A stretch of 64,000 bases of DNA from Salvelinus alpinus. Lineage: Eukaryota; Chordata; Actinopteri; Salmoniformes; Salmonidae. The number at the start of each line of letters is the position of its first letter. The stretch's first letter is position 1. The stretch lies in assembly GCF_045679555.1 (NCBI RefSeq), contig NC_092109.1:48855685-48919684 (forward strand), given 5' to 3'. A model generated the notes under the pieces. That model searched no databases. It saw only the letters and a list, made by a program, of their open reading frames with translations, and was not told where the DNA came from. Of this stretch, positions 1 through 16,300 are shown piece after piece. The position numbers and the translations under genes are program-made.

Positions 1-3000
1 TTACAGACTGAGGAACGTTACAAGACTGCTGAACGTTACAGACTGATAAACAGTTACAGACTGATGAACGTTAGACTTATGAACGATACAGAATGATAAA
101 AGTTACAGACTGATAAATGTTACAGACTGATGAACGTTACAGACTGAGGAACATTACATACTGCTGAACGTTACAGACTGAGGAACATTACAGACTGCTG
201 AACGTTACAGACTGAGGAACATTAAATACTGCTGAACATCACAGACTGAGGAACATTACATACTGCTGAACATTACAGACTGAGGAACATTACATACTGC
301 TGAACATTACAGACTGAGGAACATTACATACTGCTGAACGTTACAGACTGAGGAACATTACATACTGCTGAACGTTACAGACTGAGGAACATTACATACT
401 GCTGAACATTACAGACTGAGGAACATTACATACTGCTGAACATTACAGACTGAGGAACATTACAGACTGCTGAACATTACAGACTGAGGAATATTAAATA
501 CTGATGAATGTTACATACTGCTGAACATTACAGACTGAGGAACATTACATACTGCTGAACATTACAGACTGAGGAACATTACATACTGCTGAACGTTACA
601 GACTGAGGAACATTACATACTGCTGAACGTTACAGACTGAGGAACATTACATACTGCTGAATGTTACAGACTGAGGAACATTACATACTGATGAACATTA
701 CAGACTGAATGTTACAGACTGAGGAACGTTACAGACTGATGAACATTAGAGACTGATGAACATTACAGACTGAATGTTACAGACTGAGGAACGTTACAGA
801 CTGATAAACGTTACAGACTGATAAACAGTTACAGACTGATGAACATTACAGACTGAATGTTACAGACTGAGGAACGTTACAGACTGCTGAACGTTACAGA
901 CTGATAAACAGTTACAGACTGATCAACGTTAGACTTATGAACGATACAGAATGATAAAAGTTACAGACTGATAAATGTTACAGACTGATGAACGTTACAG
1001 ACTGAGGAACATTACATACTGCTGAACGTTACAGACTGAGGAACATTACAGACTGCTGAACGTTACAGACTGAGGAACATTAAATACTGCTGAACATCAC
1101 AGACTGAGGAACATTACATACTGCTGAACATTACAGACTGAGGAACATTACATACTGCTGAACATTACAGACTAGAGGAACATTACATACTGCTGAACGT
1201 TACAGACTGAGGAACATTACATACTGCTGAACGTTACAGACTGAGGAACATTACATACTGCTGAACATTACAGACTGAGGAACATTACATACTGCTGAAC
1301 ATTACAGACTGAGGAACATTACAGACTGCTGAACATTACAGACTGAGGAATATTAAATACTGATGAATGTTACATACTGCTGAACATTACAGACTGAGGA
1401 GACATTACATACTGCTGAACATTACAGACTGAGGAACATTACATACTGCTGAACGTTACAGACTGAGGAACATTACATACTGCTGAACGTTACAGACTGA
1501 GGAACATTACATACTGCTGAACGTTACAGACTGAGGAACATTACATACTGCTGAACATTACAGACTGCTGAACATTACAGACTGAGGAACATTACATACT
1601 GCTGAACATTACAGACTGAGGAACATTACATACTGCTGAACATTACAGACTGAGGAACATTACATACTGCTGAACATTACAGACTGAGGAACATTACATA
1701 CTGCTGAACATTACAGACTGAGGAACATTACATACTGCTGAACATTACAGACTGAGGAACATTACATACTGCTGAACATTACAGACTGAGGAACATTACA
1801 TACTGCTGAACGTTACAGACTGAGGAACATTACATACTGCTGAACGTTACAGACTGAGGAACATTACATACTGCTGAACATTACAGACTGAGGAACATTA
1901 CATACTGCTGAACATTACAGACTGAGGAACATTACAGACTGCTGAACATTACAGACTGAGGAACATTACATACTGCTGAACGTTACGGACTGAGGAACAT
2001 TACATACTGCTGAACGTTACAGACTGAGGAACATTACATACTGCTGAACGTTACAGACTGAGGAACATTACATACTGATGAACATTACAGACTGAATGTT
2101 ACAGACTGAGGAACGTTACAGACTGATGAACATTAGAGACTGATGAACATTACAGACTGAATGTTACAGACTGAGGAACGTTACAGACTGATAAACGTTA
2201 CAGACTGATAAACAGTTACAGACTGATGAACATTACAGACTGAATGTTACAGACTGAGGAACGTTACAGACTGCTGAACGTTACAGACTGATAAACAGTT
2301 ACAGACTGATGAACGTTAGACTTATGAACGATACAGAATGATAAAAGTTACAGACTGATAAATGTTACAGACTGATGTGGAACAGTTACAGAGCTGAGGA
2401 ACATTACATACTGCTGAACGTTACAGACTGAGGAACATTACAGACTGCTGAACGTTACAGACTGAGGAACATTAAATACTGCTGAACATTACAGACTGAG
2501 GAACATTACATACTGCTGAACATTACAGACTGAGGAACATTACATACTGCTGAACATTACAGACTGAGGAACATTACATACTGCTGAACGTTACAGACTG
2601 AGGAACATTACATACTGCTGAACGTTACAGACTGAGGAACATTACATACTGCTGAACATTACAGACTGAGGAACATTACATACTGCTGAACATTACAGAC
2701 TGAGGAACATTACAGACTGCTGAACATTACAGACTGAGGAATATTAAATACTGATGAATGTTACATACTGCTGAACATTACAGACTGAGGAACATTACAT
2801 ACTGCTGAACATTACAGACTGAGGAACATTACATACTGCTGAACATTACAGACTGAGGAACATTACATACTGCTGAACGTTACAGACTGAGGAACATTAC
2901 ATACTGCTGAACGTTACAGACTGAGGAACATTACATACTGCTGAACATTACAGACTGAGGAACATTACATACTGCTGAACATTACAGACTGAGGAACATT

Positions 3001-6000
3001 ACAGACTGCTGAACATTACAGACTGAGGAACATTACATACTGCTGAACGTTACAGACTGAGGAACATTACATACTGCTGAACGTTACAGACTGAGGAACA
3101 TTACATACTGCTGAACGTTACAGACTGAGGAACATTACATACTGCTGAACATTACAGACTGCTGAACATTACAGACTGAGGAACATTACAGACTGAGGAA
3201 CATTACATACTGCTGAACGTTACAGACTGAGGAACATTACATACTGCTGAACATTACAGACTGAGGAACATTACATACTGATGAACATTACAGACTGAGG
3301 AACATTACATACTGCTGAACGTTACAGACTGAGGAACATTACATACTGCTGAACGTTACAGACTGAGGAACATTACAGACTGCTGAACGTTACAGACTGA
3401 GGAACATTAAATACTGCTGAACATTACAGACTGAGGAATATTAAATACTGATCAATGTTACATACTGCTGAACATTACAGACTGAGGAACATTACATACT
3501 GCTGAACATTACAGACTGAGGAACATTACATACTGCTGAACATTACAGACTGAGGAACATTACATACTGCTGAACGTTACAGACTGAGGAACATTACATA
3601 CTGCTGAACGTTACAGACTGAGGAACATTACATACTGCTGAACATTACAGACTGAGGAACATTACATACTGCTGAACATTACAGACTGAGGAACATTACA
3701 GACTGCTGAACATTACAGACTGAGGAATATTAAATACTGATGAATGTTACATACTGCTGAACATTACAGACTGAGGAACATTACATACTGCTGAACATTA
3801 CAGACTGAGGAACATTACATACTGCTGAACGTTACAGACTGAGGAACATTACATACTGCTGAACGTTACAGACTGAGGAACATTACATACTGCTGAATGT
3901 TACAGACTGAGGAACATTACATACTGATGAACATTACAGACTGAATGTTACAGACTGAGGAACGTTACAGACTGATGAACATTAGAGAACTGATGAACAT
4001 TACAGACTGAATGTTACAGACTGAGGAACGTTACAGACTGATAAACGTTACAGACTGATAAACAGTTACAGACTGATGAACATTACAGACTGAATGTTAC
4101 AGACTGAGGAACGTTACAGACTGCTGAACGTTACAGACTGATAAACAGTTACAGACTGATGAACGTTAGACTTATGAACGATACAGAATGATAAAAGTTA
4201 CAGACTGATAAATGTTACAGACTGATGAACGTTACAGACTGAGGAACATTACATACTGCTGAACGTTACAGACTGAGGAACATTACAGACTGCTGAACGT
4301 TACAGACTGAGGAACATTAAATACTGCTGAACATCACAGAGCTGAGGAACATTACATACTGCTGAACATTACAGACTGAGGAACATTACATACTGCTGAA
4401 CATTACAGACTGAGGAACATTACATACTGCTGAACGTTACAGACTGAGGAACATTACATACTGCTGAACGTTACAGACTGAGGAACATTACATACTGCTG
4501 AACATTACAGACTGAGGAACATTACATACTGCTGAACATTACAGACTGAGGAACATTACAGACTGCTGAACATTACAGACTGAGGAACATTAAATACTGC
4601 TGAACATTACAGGCTGAGGAACATTACATACTGCTGAACATTACAGACTGAGGAACATTACATACTGCTGAACGTTACAGACTGAGGAACATTACATACT
4701 GCTGAACGTTACAGACTGAGGAACATTACATACTGCTGAACGTTACAGACTGAGGAACATTACATACTGCTGAACATTACAGACTGCTGAACATTACAGA
4801 CTGAGGAACATTACATACTGCTGAACATTACAGACTGAGGAACATTACATACTGCTGAACATTACAGACTGAGGAACATTACATACTGCTGAACATTACA
4901 GACTGAGGAACATTACATACTGCTGAACATTACAGACTGAGGAACATTACATACTGCTGAACATTACAGACTGAGGAACATTACATACTGCTGAACATTA
5001 CAGACTGAGGAACATTACATACTGCTGAACGTTACAGACTGAGGAACATTACATACTGCTGAACGTTACAGACTGAGGAACATTACATACTGCTGAACAT
5101 TACAGACTGAGGAACATTACATACTGCTGAACATTACAGACTGAGGAACATTACAGACTGCTGAACATTACAGACTGAGGAACATTACATACTGCTGAAC
5201 GTTACGGACTGAGGAACATTACATACTGCTGAACGTTACAGACTGAGGAACGACTACATACTGCTGAACGTTACAGACTGAGGAACATTACATACTGATG
5301 AACATTACAGACTGAATGTTACAGACTGAGGAACGTTACAGACTGATGAACATTAGAGACTGATGAACATTACAGACTGAATGTTACAGACTGAGGAACG
5401 TTACAGACTGATAAACGTTACAGACTGATAAACAGTTACAGACTGATGAACATTACAGACTGAATGTTACAGACTGAGGAACGTTACAGACTGCTGAACG
5501 TTACAGACTGATAAACAGTTACAGACTGATGAACGTTAGACTTATGAACGATACAGAATGATAAAAGTTACAGACTGATAGATGTTACAGACTGATGAAC
5601 GTTACAGACTGAGGAACATTACATACTGCTGAACGTTACAGACTGAGGAACATTACAGACTGCTGAACGTTACAAGAGCTGAGGAGACATTAAATACTGC
5701 TGAACATTACAGACTGAGGAACATTACATACTGCTGAACATTACAGACTGAGGAACATTACATACTGCTGAACATTACAGACTGAGGAACATTACATACT
5801 GCTGAACGTTACAGACTGAGGAACATTACATACTGCTGAACGTTACAGACTGAGGAACATTACATACTGCTGAACATTACAGACTGAGGAACATTACATA
5901 CTGCTGAACATTACAGACTGAGGAACATTACAGACTGCTGAACATTACAGACTGAGGAATATTAAATACTGATGAATGTTACATACTGCTGAACATTACA

Positions 6001-9000
6001 GACTGAGGAACATTACATACTGCTGAACATTACAGACTGAGGAACATTACATACTGCTGAACATTACAGACTGAGGAACATTACATACTGCTGAACGTTA
6101 CAGACTGAGGAACATTACATACTGCTGAACGTTACAGACTGAGGAACATTACATACTGCTGAACATTACAGACTGAGGAACATTACATACTGCTGAACAT
6201 TACAGACTGAGGAACATTACAGACTGCTGAACATTACAGACTGAGGAACATTACATACTGCTGAACGTTACAGACTGAGGAACATTACATACTGCTGAAC
6301 GTTACAGACTGAGGAACATTACATACTGCTGAACGATACAGACTGAGGAACATTACATACTGCTGAACATTACAGACTGCTGAACATTACAGACTGAGGA
6401 ACATTACAGACTGAGGAACATTACATACTGCTGAACGTTACAGACTGAGGAACATTACATACTGCTGAACATTACAGACTGAGGAACATTACATACTGCT
6501 GAACATTACAGACTGAGGAACATTACATACTGCTGAACATTACAGACTGAGGAACATTACATACTGCTGAACGTTACAGACTGAGGAACATTACATACTG
6601 CTGAACGTTACAGACTGAGGAACATTACATACTGCTGAACATTACAGACTGAGGAACATTACATACTGCTGAACATTACAGACTGAGGAACATTACATAC
6701 TGCTGAACATTACAGACTGAGGAACATTACATACTGCTGAACGTTACAGACTGAGGAACATTACATACTGCTGAACATTACAGACTGAGGAACATTACAT
6801 ACTGCTGAACATTACAGACTGAGGAACATTACATACTGCTGAACATTACAGACTGAGGAACATTACATACTGCTGAACATTACAGACTGAGGAACATTAC
6901 ATACTGCTGAACATTACAGACTGAGGAACATTACATACTGCTGAACATTACAGACTGAGGAACATTACATACTGCTGAACATTACAGACTGAGGAACATT
7001 ACAGACTGAGGAACATTACAGACTGAGGAACATTACATACTGCTGAACATTACAGACTGAGGAACATTACATACTGCTGAATGTTACATACTGATGAACA
7101 TTACATACTGATGAACATTACAGACTGAGGAACATTACATACTGATGAACATTACATACTGCTGAACATTACAGACTGAGGAACATTACATACTGCTGAA
7201 CATTACAGACTGAGGAACATTACATACTGCTGAACATTACAGACTGAGGAACATTACATACTGCTGAACATTACAGACTGAGGAACATTACAGACTGAGG
7301 AACATTACATACTGCTGAACATTACAGACTGAGGAACATTACATACTGAGGAACATTACAGACTGCTGAACGTTACAGACTGAGGAACATTACATACTGC
7401 TGAACGTTACAGACTGAGGAACATTACATACTGAGGAACATTACAGACTGCTGAACGTTACAGACTGAGGAACATTACAGACTGAGGAACATTACATACT
7501 GCTGAACATTACAGACTGAGGAACATTACATACTGCTGAACATTACAGACTGAGGAACATTACAGACTGAGGAACATTACATACTGCTGAACATTACAGA
7601 CTGAGGAACATTACATACTGCTGAACATTACAGACTGAGGAACATTACATACTGCTGAACGTTACAGACTGAGGAACATTACATACTGCTGAACATTACA
7701 GACTGAGGAACATTACATACTGCTGAACGTTACAGACTGAGGAACATTACAGACTGAGGAACATTACATACTGCTGAACATTACAGACTGAGGAACATTA
7801 CATACTGCTGAACATTACAGACTGAGGAACATTACATACTGCTGAACATTACAGACTGAGGAACATTACATACTGCTGAACATTACAGACTGAGGAACAT
7901 TAAATACTGATGAATGTTACATACTGCTGAACATTACAGACTGAGGAACATTACATACTGCTGAACATTACAGACTGATGAACATTACAGACTGAATGTT
8001 ACAGACTGAGGAACGTTACAGACTGATGAACATTAGAGACTGATAAACAGTTACAGACTGATGAACATTACAGACTGAATGTTACAGACTGAGGAACGTT
8101 ACAGACTGCTGAACGTTACAGACTGATAAACAGTTACAGACTGATGAACGTTAGACTTATGAACGATACAGAATGATAAAAGTTACAGACTGATAAATGT
8201 TACAGACTGATGAACCTTACAGTTTGAGGAATGTTACAGACTGATGAACGTCACAGACCGATAAACGTTACAGACTGAAGAACATTACATACTGCTGAAC
8301 GTTACAGACTGAGGAACATTACATACTGCTGAACATTACAGACTGAGGAACATTACATACTGCTGAACATTACAGACTGAGGAACATTACATACTGATGA
8401 ACATTACAGACTGAGGAACATTACATACTGCAGAACGTTACAGACTGAGGAACATTACATACTGCTGAACGTTACAGACTGAGGAACATTACAGACTGCT
8501 GAACGTTACAGACTGAGGAACATTAAATACTGCTGAACATTACAGACTGAGGAATATTAAATACTGATGAATGTTACATACTGCTGAACATTACAGACTG
8601 AGGAACATTACATACTGCTGAACATTACAGACTGAGGAACATTACATACTGCTGAACATTACAGACTGAGGAACATTACATACTGCTGAACATTACAGAC
8701 TGAGGAATATTAAATACTGATGAATGTTACATACTGCTGAACATTAGAGACTGATGAACATTACAGACTGAATGTTACAGACTGAGGAACGTTACAGACT
8801 GATGAACATTAGAGACTGATGAACATTACAGACTGAATGTTACAGACTGAGGAACGTTACAGACTGATAAACGTTACAGACTGATAAACAGTTACAGACT
8901 GATGAACATTACAGACTGAATGTTACAGACTGAGGAACGTTACAGACTGCTGAACGTTACAGACTGATAAACAGTTACAGACTGATGAACGTTAGACTTA

Positions 9001-10380
9001 TGAATGATACAGAATGATAAAAGTTACAGACTGATAAATGTTACAGAATGATAAACGTTACAGACTGAAGAACGTTACAGACTGCTGAACGTTACAGACT
9101 GAGGAACATTACATACTGCTGAACATTACAGACTGAGGAACATTACATACTGCTGAACATTACAGACTGAGGAACATTACATACTGCTGAACATTACAGA
9201 CTGAGGAACATTACATACTGCTGAACGTTACAGACTGAGGAACATTACATACTGCTGAACGTTACAGACTGAGGAACATTACATACTGCTGAACATTACA
9301 GACTGAGGAACATTACATACTGCTGAACGTTACAGACTGAGGAACATTACATACTGCTGAACATTACAGACTGAGGAACATTACATACTGCTGAACATTA
9401 CAGACTGAGGAACATTACATACTGCTGAACATTACAGACTGAGGAACATTACATACTGCTGAACGTTACAGACTGAGGAACATTACATACTGCTGAACGT
9501 TACAGACTGAGGAACATTACATACTGCTGAACATTACAGACTGAGGAACATTACATACTGCTGAACATTACAGACTGAGGAACATTACATACTGCTGAAC
9601 ATTACAGACTGAGGAACATTACATACTGCTGAACATTACAGACTGAGGAACATTACATACTGCTGAACATTACAGACTGAGGAACATTACATACTGCTGA
9701 ACATTACAGACTGAGGAACATTACATACTGCTGAACATTACAGACTGAGGAACATTACATACTGCTGAACATTACAGACTGAGGAACATTACATACTGCT
9801 GAACGTTACAGACTGAGGAACATTACATACTGCTGAACGTTACAGACTGAGGAACATTACATACTGCTGAACATTACAGACTGAGGAACATTACATACTG
9901 CTGAACATTACAGACTGAGGAACATTACAGAAGGCTGAACATTACAGACTGAGGAACATTACATACTGCTGAACGTTACAGACTGAGGAACATTACATAC
10001 TGCTGAACGTTACAGACTGAGGAACATTACATACTGCTGAACGTTACAGACTGAGGAACATTACATACTGATGAACATTACAGACTGAATGTTACAGACT
10101 GAGGAACGTTACAGACTGATGAACATTAGAGACTGATGAACATTACAGACTGAATGTTACAGACTGAGGAACGTTACAGACTGATAAACGTTACAGACTG
10201 ATAAACAGTTACAGACTGATGAACATTACAGACTGAATGTTACAGACTGAGGAACGTTACAGACTGCTGAACGTTACAGACTGATAAACAGTTACAGACT
10301 GATGAACGTTAGACTTATGAACGATACAGAATGATAAAAGTTACAGACTGATAAATGTTACAGACTGATGAACGTTACAG
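1..10380. repeat. Satellite domain A: dimers interrupted by ~300-bp variant cassettes
   Basis: Within the dimer array, a roughly 300-bp cassette of divergent monomers recurs. It begins GATGAACATTACAGACTGAATG and includes AACATTAGAGACTG, ATAAACAGTTACAG and the hallmark GAACGTTAGACTTATGAACG followed by GATACAGAATGATAAAAG. Starts are near 690, 2077, 3926, 5297, 7977, 8753 and 10070, plus a partial copy at 1-140. The 7977 copy lacks an internal module and the 8753 copy has small changes. Spacing is irregular (1387, 1849, 1371, 2680, 776 and 1317 bp). No cassette is seen between 10.4 kb and the end of the left array. Confidence 0.88.
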
Positions 10381-13300
10381 ACTGAGGAACATTACATACT
10401 GCTGAACGTTACAGACTGAGGAACATTACAGACTGCTGAACGTTACAGACTGAGGAACATTAAATACTGCTGAACATTACAGACTGAGGAACATTACATA
10501 CTGCTGAACATTACAGACTGAGGAACATTACATACTGCTGAACATTACAGACTGAGGAACATTACATACTGCTGAACGTTACAGACTGAGGAACATTACA
10601 TACTGCTGAACGTTACAGACTGAGGAACATTACATACTGCTGAACATTACAGACTGAGGAACATTACATACTGCTGAACATTACAGACTGAGGAACATTA
10701 CAGACTGCTGAACATTACAGACTGAGGAATATTAAATACTGATGAATGTTACATACTGCTGAACATTACAGACTGAGGAACATTACATACTGCTGAACAT
10801 TACAGACTGAGGAACATTACATACTGCTGAACATTACAGACTGAGGAACATTACATACTGCTGAACGTTACAGACTGAGGAACATTACATACTGCTGAAC
10901 GTTACAGACTGAGGAACATTACATACTGCTGAACATTACAAACTGAGGAACATTACATACTGCTGAACATTACAGACTGAGGAACATTACAGACTGCTGA
11001 ACATTACAGACTGAGGAACATTACATACTGCTGAACGTTACAGACTGAGGAACATTACATACTGCTGAACGTTACAGACTGAGGAACATTACATACTGCT
11101 GAACGTTACAGACTGAGGAACATTACATACTGCTGAACATTACAGGCTGCTGAACATTACAGACTGAGGAACATTACAGACTGAGGAACATTACATACTG
11201 CTGAACGTTACAGACTGAGGAACATTACATACTGCTGAACATTACAGACTGAGGAACATTACATACTGCTGAACATTACAGACTGAGGAACATTACATAC
11301 TGCTGAACATTACAGACTGCTGAACATTACAGACTGAGGAACATTACAGACTGAGGAACATTACATACTGCTGAACGTTACAGACTGAGGAACATTACAT
11401 ACTGCTGAACATTACAGACTGAGGAACATTACATACTGCTGAACATTACAGACTGAGGAACATTACATACTGCTGAACATTACAGACTGAGGAACATTAC
11501 ATACTGCTGAACGTTACAGACTGAGGAACATTACATACTGCTGAACGTTACAGACTGAGGAACATTACATACTGCTGAACATTACAGACTGAGGAACATT
11601 ACATACTGCTGAACATTACAGACTGAGGAACATTACATACTGCTGAACATTACAGACTGAGGAACATTACATACTGCTGAACATTACAGACTGAGGAACA
11701 TTACAGACTGAGGAACATGACATACTGCTGAACATTACAGACTGAGGAACATTACATACTGCTGAACATTACAGACTGAGGAACATTACATACTGCTGAA
11801 CATTACAGACTGAGGAACATTACAGACTGAGGAACATTACATACTGCTGAACATTACAGACTGAGGAACATTACATACTGAGGAACATTACAGACTGCTG
11901 AACGTTACAGACTGAGGAACATTACATACTGCTGAACGTTACAGACTGAGGAACATTACATACTGAGGAACATTACAGACTGCTGAACGTTACAGACTGA
12001 GGAACATTACAGACTGAGGAACATTACATACTGCTGAACATTACAGACTGAGGAACATTACATACTGCTGAACATTACAGACTGAGGAACATTACAGACT
12101 GAGGAACATTACATACTGCTGAACATTACATACTGAGGAACATTACATACTGCTGAACATTACAGACTGAGGAACATTACATACTGCTGAACGTTACAGA
12201 CTGAGGAACATTACATACTGCTGAACATTACAGACTGAGGAACATTACATACTGCTGAACGTTACAGACTGAGGAACATTACAGACTGAGGAACATTACA
12301 TACTGCTGAACATTACAGACTGAGGAACATTACATACTGCTGAACGTTACAGACTGAGGAACATTACATACTGCTGAACGTTACAGACTGAGGAACATTA
12401 CATACTGCTGAACATTACAGACTGAGGAACATTACATACTGCTGAACATTACAGACTGAGGAACATTACATACTGCTGAACATTACAGACTGAGGAACAT
12501 TACATACTGCTGAACGTTACAGACTGAGGAACATTACATACTGCTGAACGTTACAGACTGAGGAACATTACATACTGCTGAACGTTACAGACTGAGGAAC
12601 ATTACATACTGCTGAACATTACAGACTGAGGAACATTACATACTGCTGAACGTTACAGACTGAGGAACATTACATACTGCTGAACGTTACAGACTGAGGA
12701 ACATTACAGACTGAGGAACATTACAGACTGAGGAACATTACATACTGCTGAACGTTACAGACTGAGGAACATTACATACGGCTGAACATTACAGACTGAG
12801 GAACATTACATACTGCTGAACATTACAGACTGAGAAACATTACATACTGCTGAACGTTACAGACTGAGGAACATTACATACTGCTGAACATTACAGACTG
12901 AGGAACATTACATACTGCTGAACGTTACAGACTGAGGAACATTACATACTGCTGAACATTACAGACTGAGGAACATTACATACTGCTGAACGTTACAGAC
13001 TGAGGAACATTACATACTGCTGAACATTACAGACTGAGGAACATTACATACTGCTGAACGTTACAGACTGAGGAACATTACATACTGCTGAACATTACAG
13101 ACTGAGGAACATTACATACTGCTGAACGTTACAGACTGAGGAACATTACATACTGCTGAACATTACAGACTGAGGAACATTACATACTGCTGAACGTTAC
13201 AGACTGAGGAACATTACATACTGCTGAACGTTACAGACTGAGGAACATTACATACTGCTGAACATTACAGACTGAGGAACATTACATACTGCTGAACATT

Positions 13301-16300
13301 ACAGACTGAGGAACATTACAGACTGCTGAACATTACAGACTGAGGAACATTACATACTGCTGAACGTTACAGACTGAGGAACATTACATACTGCTGAACG
13401 TTACAGACTGAGGAACATTACATACTGCTGAACGTTACAGACTGAGGAACATTACATACTGCTGAACATTACAGACTGCTGAACATTACAGACTGAGGAA
13501 CATTACAGACTGAGGAACATTACATACTGCTGAACGTTACAGACTGAGGAACATTACATACTGCTGAACATTACAGACTGAGGAACATTACATACTGCTG
13601 AACGTTACAGACTGAGGAACATTACATACTGCTGAACGTTACAGACTGAGGAACATTACATACTGCTGAACATTACAGACTGAGGAACATTACATACTGC
13701 TGAACATTACAGACTGAGGAACATTACAGACTGCTGAACATTACAGACTGAGGAACATTACATACTGCTGAACGTTACAGACTGAGGAACATTACATACT
13801 GCTGAACGTTACAGACTGAGGAACATTACATACTGCTGAACGTTACAGACTGAGGAACATTACATACTGCTGAACATTACAGACTGCTGAACATTACATA
13901 CTGCTGAACATTAAAGACTGCTGAATGTTACAGACTGAGGAACATTACAGACTGCTGAACATTACAGACTGAGGAACATTACATACTGCTGAACGTTACA
14001 GACTGAGGAACATTACATACTGCTGAACGTTACAGACTGAGGAACATTACATACTGCTGAACGTTACAGACTGAGGAACATTACATACTGCTGAACATTA
14101 CAGACTGCTGAACATTACAGACTGAGGAACATTACAGACTGAGGAACATTACATACTGCTGAACGTTACAGACTGAGGAACATTACATACTGCTGAACAT
14201 TACAGACTGAGGAACATTACATACTGCTGAACATTACAGACTGAGGAACATTACATACTGCTGAACATTACAGACTGAGGAACATTACATACTGCTGAAC
14301 GTTACAGACTGAGGAACATTACATACTGCTGAACGTTACAGACTGAGGAACATTACATACTGCTGAACATTACAGACTGAGGAACATTACATACTGCTGA
14401 ACATTACAGACTGAGGAACATTACATACTGCTGAACATTACAGACTGAGGAACATTACATACTGCTGAACGTTACAGACTGAGGAACATTACATACTGCT
14501 GAACATTACAGACTGAGGAACATTACATACTGCTGAACATTACAGACTGAGGAACATTACATACTGCTGAACATTACAGACTGAGGAACATTACATACTG
14601 CTGAACGTTACAGACTGAGGAACATTACATACTGCTGAACGTTACAGACTGAGGAACATTACATACTGCTGAACATTACAGACTGAGGAACATTACATAC
14701 TGCTGAACATTACAGACTGAGGAACATTACATACTGCTGAACATTACAGACTGAGGAACATTACATACTGCTGAACATTACACACTGAGGAACATTACAG
14801 ACTGAGGAACATTACATACTGCTGAACATTACAGACTGAGGAACATTACAGACTGAGGAACATTACATACTGCTGAACATTACAGACTGAGGAACATTAC
14901 AGACTGAGGAACATTACATACTGCTGAACGTTACAGACTGAGGAACATTACATACTGCTGAACGTTACAGACTGAGGAACATTACATACTGCTGAACATT
15001 ACAGACTGCTGAACATTACAGACTGAGGAACATTACAGACTGAGGAACATTACATACTGCTGAACGTTACAGACTGAGGAACATTACATACTGCTGAACA
15101 TTACAGACTGAGGAACATTACATACTGCTGAACATTACAGACTGAGGAACATTACATACTGCTGAACATTACAGACTGAGGAACATTACATACTGCTGAA
15201 CGTTACAGACTGAGGAACATTACATACTGCTGAACGTTACAGACTGAGGAACATTACATACTGCTGAACATTACAGACTGAGGAACATTACATACTGCTG
15301 AACATTACAGACTGAGGAACATTACATACTGCTGAACATTACAGACTGAGGAACATTACATACTGCTGAACGTTACAGACTGAGGAACATTACATACTGC
15401 TGAACATTACAGACTGAGGAACATTACATACTGCTGAACATTACAGACTGAGGAACATTACATACTGCTGAACATTACAGACTGAGGAACATTACATACT
15501 GCTGAACATTACAGACTGAGGAACATTACATACTGCTGAACATTACAGACTGAGGAACATTACAGACTGAGGAACATTACATACTGCTGAACATTACAGA
15601 CTGAGGAACATTACAGACTGAGGAACATTACATACTGCTGAACATTACAGACTGAGGAACATTACAGACTGAGGAACATTACATACTGCTGAACATTACA
15701 GACTGAGGAACATTACATACTGAGGAACATTACAGACTGCTGAACGTTACAGACTGAGGAACATTACATACTGCTGAACGTTACAGACTGAGGAACATTA
15801 CATACTGAGGAACATTACAGACTGCTGAACGTTACAGACTGAGGAACATTACAGACTGAGGAACATTACATACTGCTGAACATTACAGACTGAGGAACAT
15901 TACATACTGCTGAACATTACAGACTGAGGAACATTACAGACTGAGGAACATTACATACTGCTGAACATTACAGACTGAGGAACATTACATACTGCTGAAC
16001 ATTACAGACTGAGGAACATTACATACTGCTGAACGTTACAGACTGAGGAACATTACATACTGCTGAACATTACAGACTGAGGAACATTACATACTGCTGA
16101 ACGTTACAGACTGAGGAACATTACAGACTGAGGAACATTACATACTGCTGAACATTACAGACTGAGGAACATTACATACTGCTGAACGTTACAGACTGAG
16201 GAACATTACATACTGCTGAACGTTACAGACTGAGGAACATTACATACTGCTGAACATTACAGACTGAGGAACATTACATACTGCTGAACATTACAGACTG

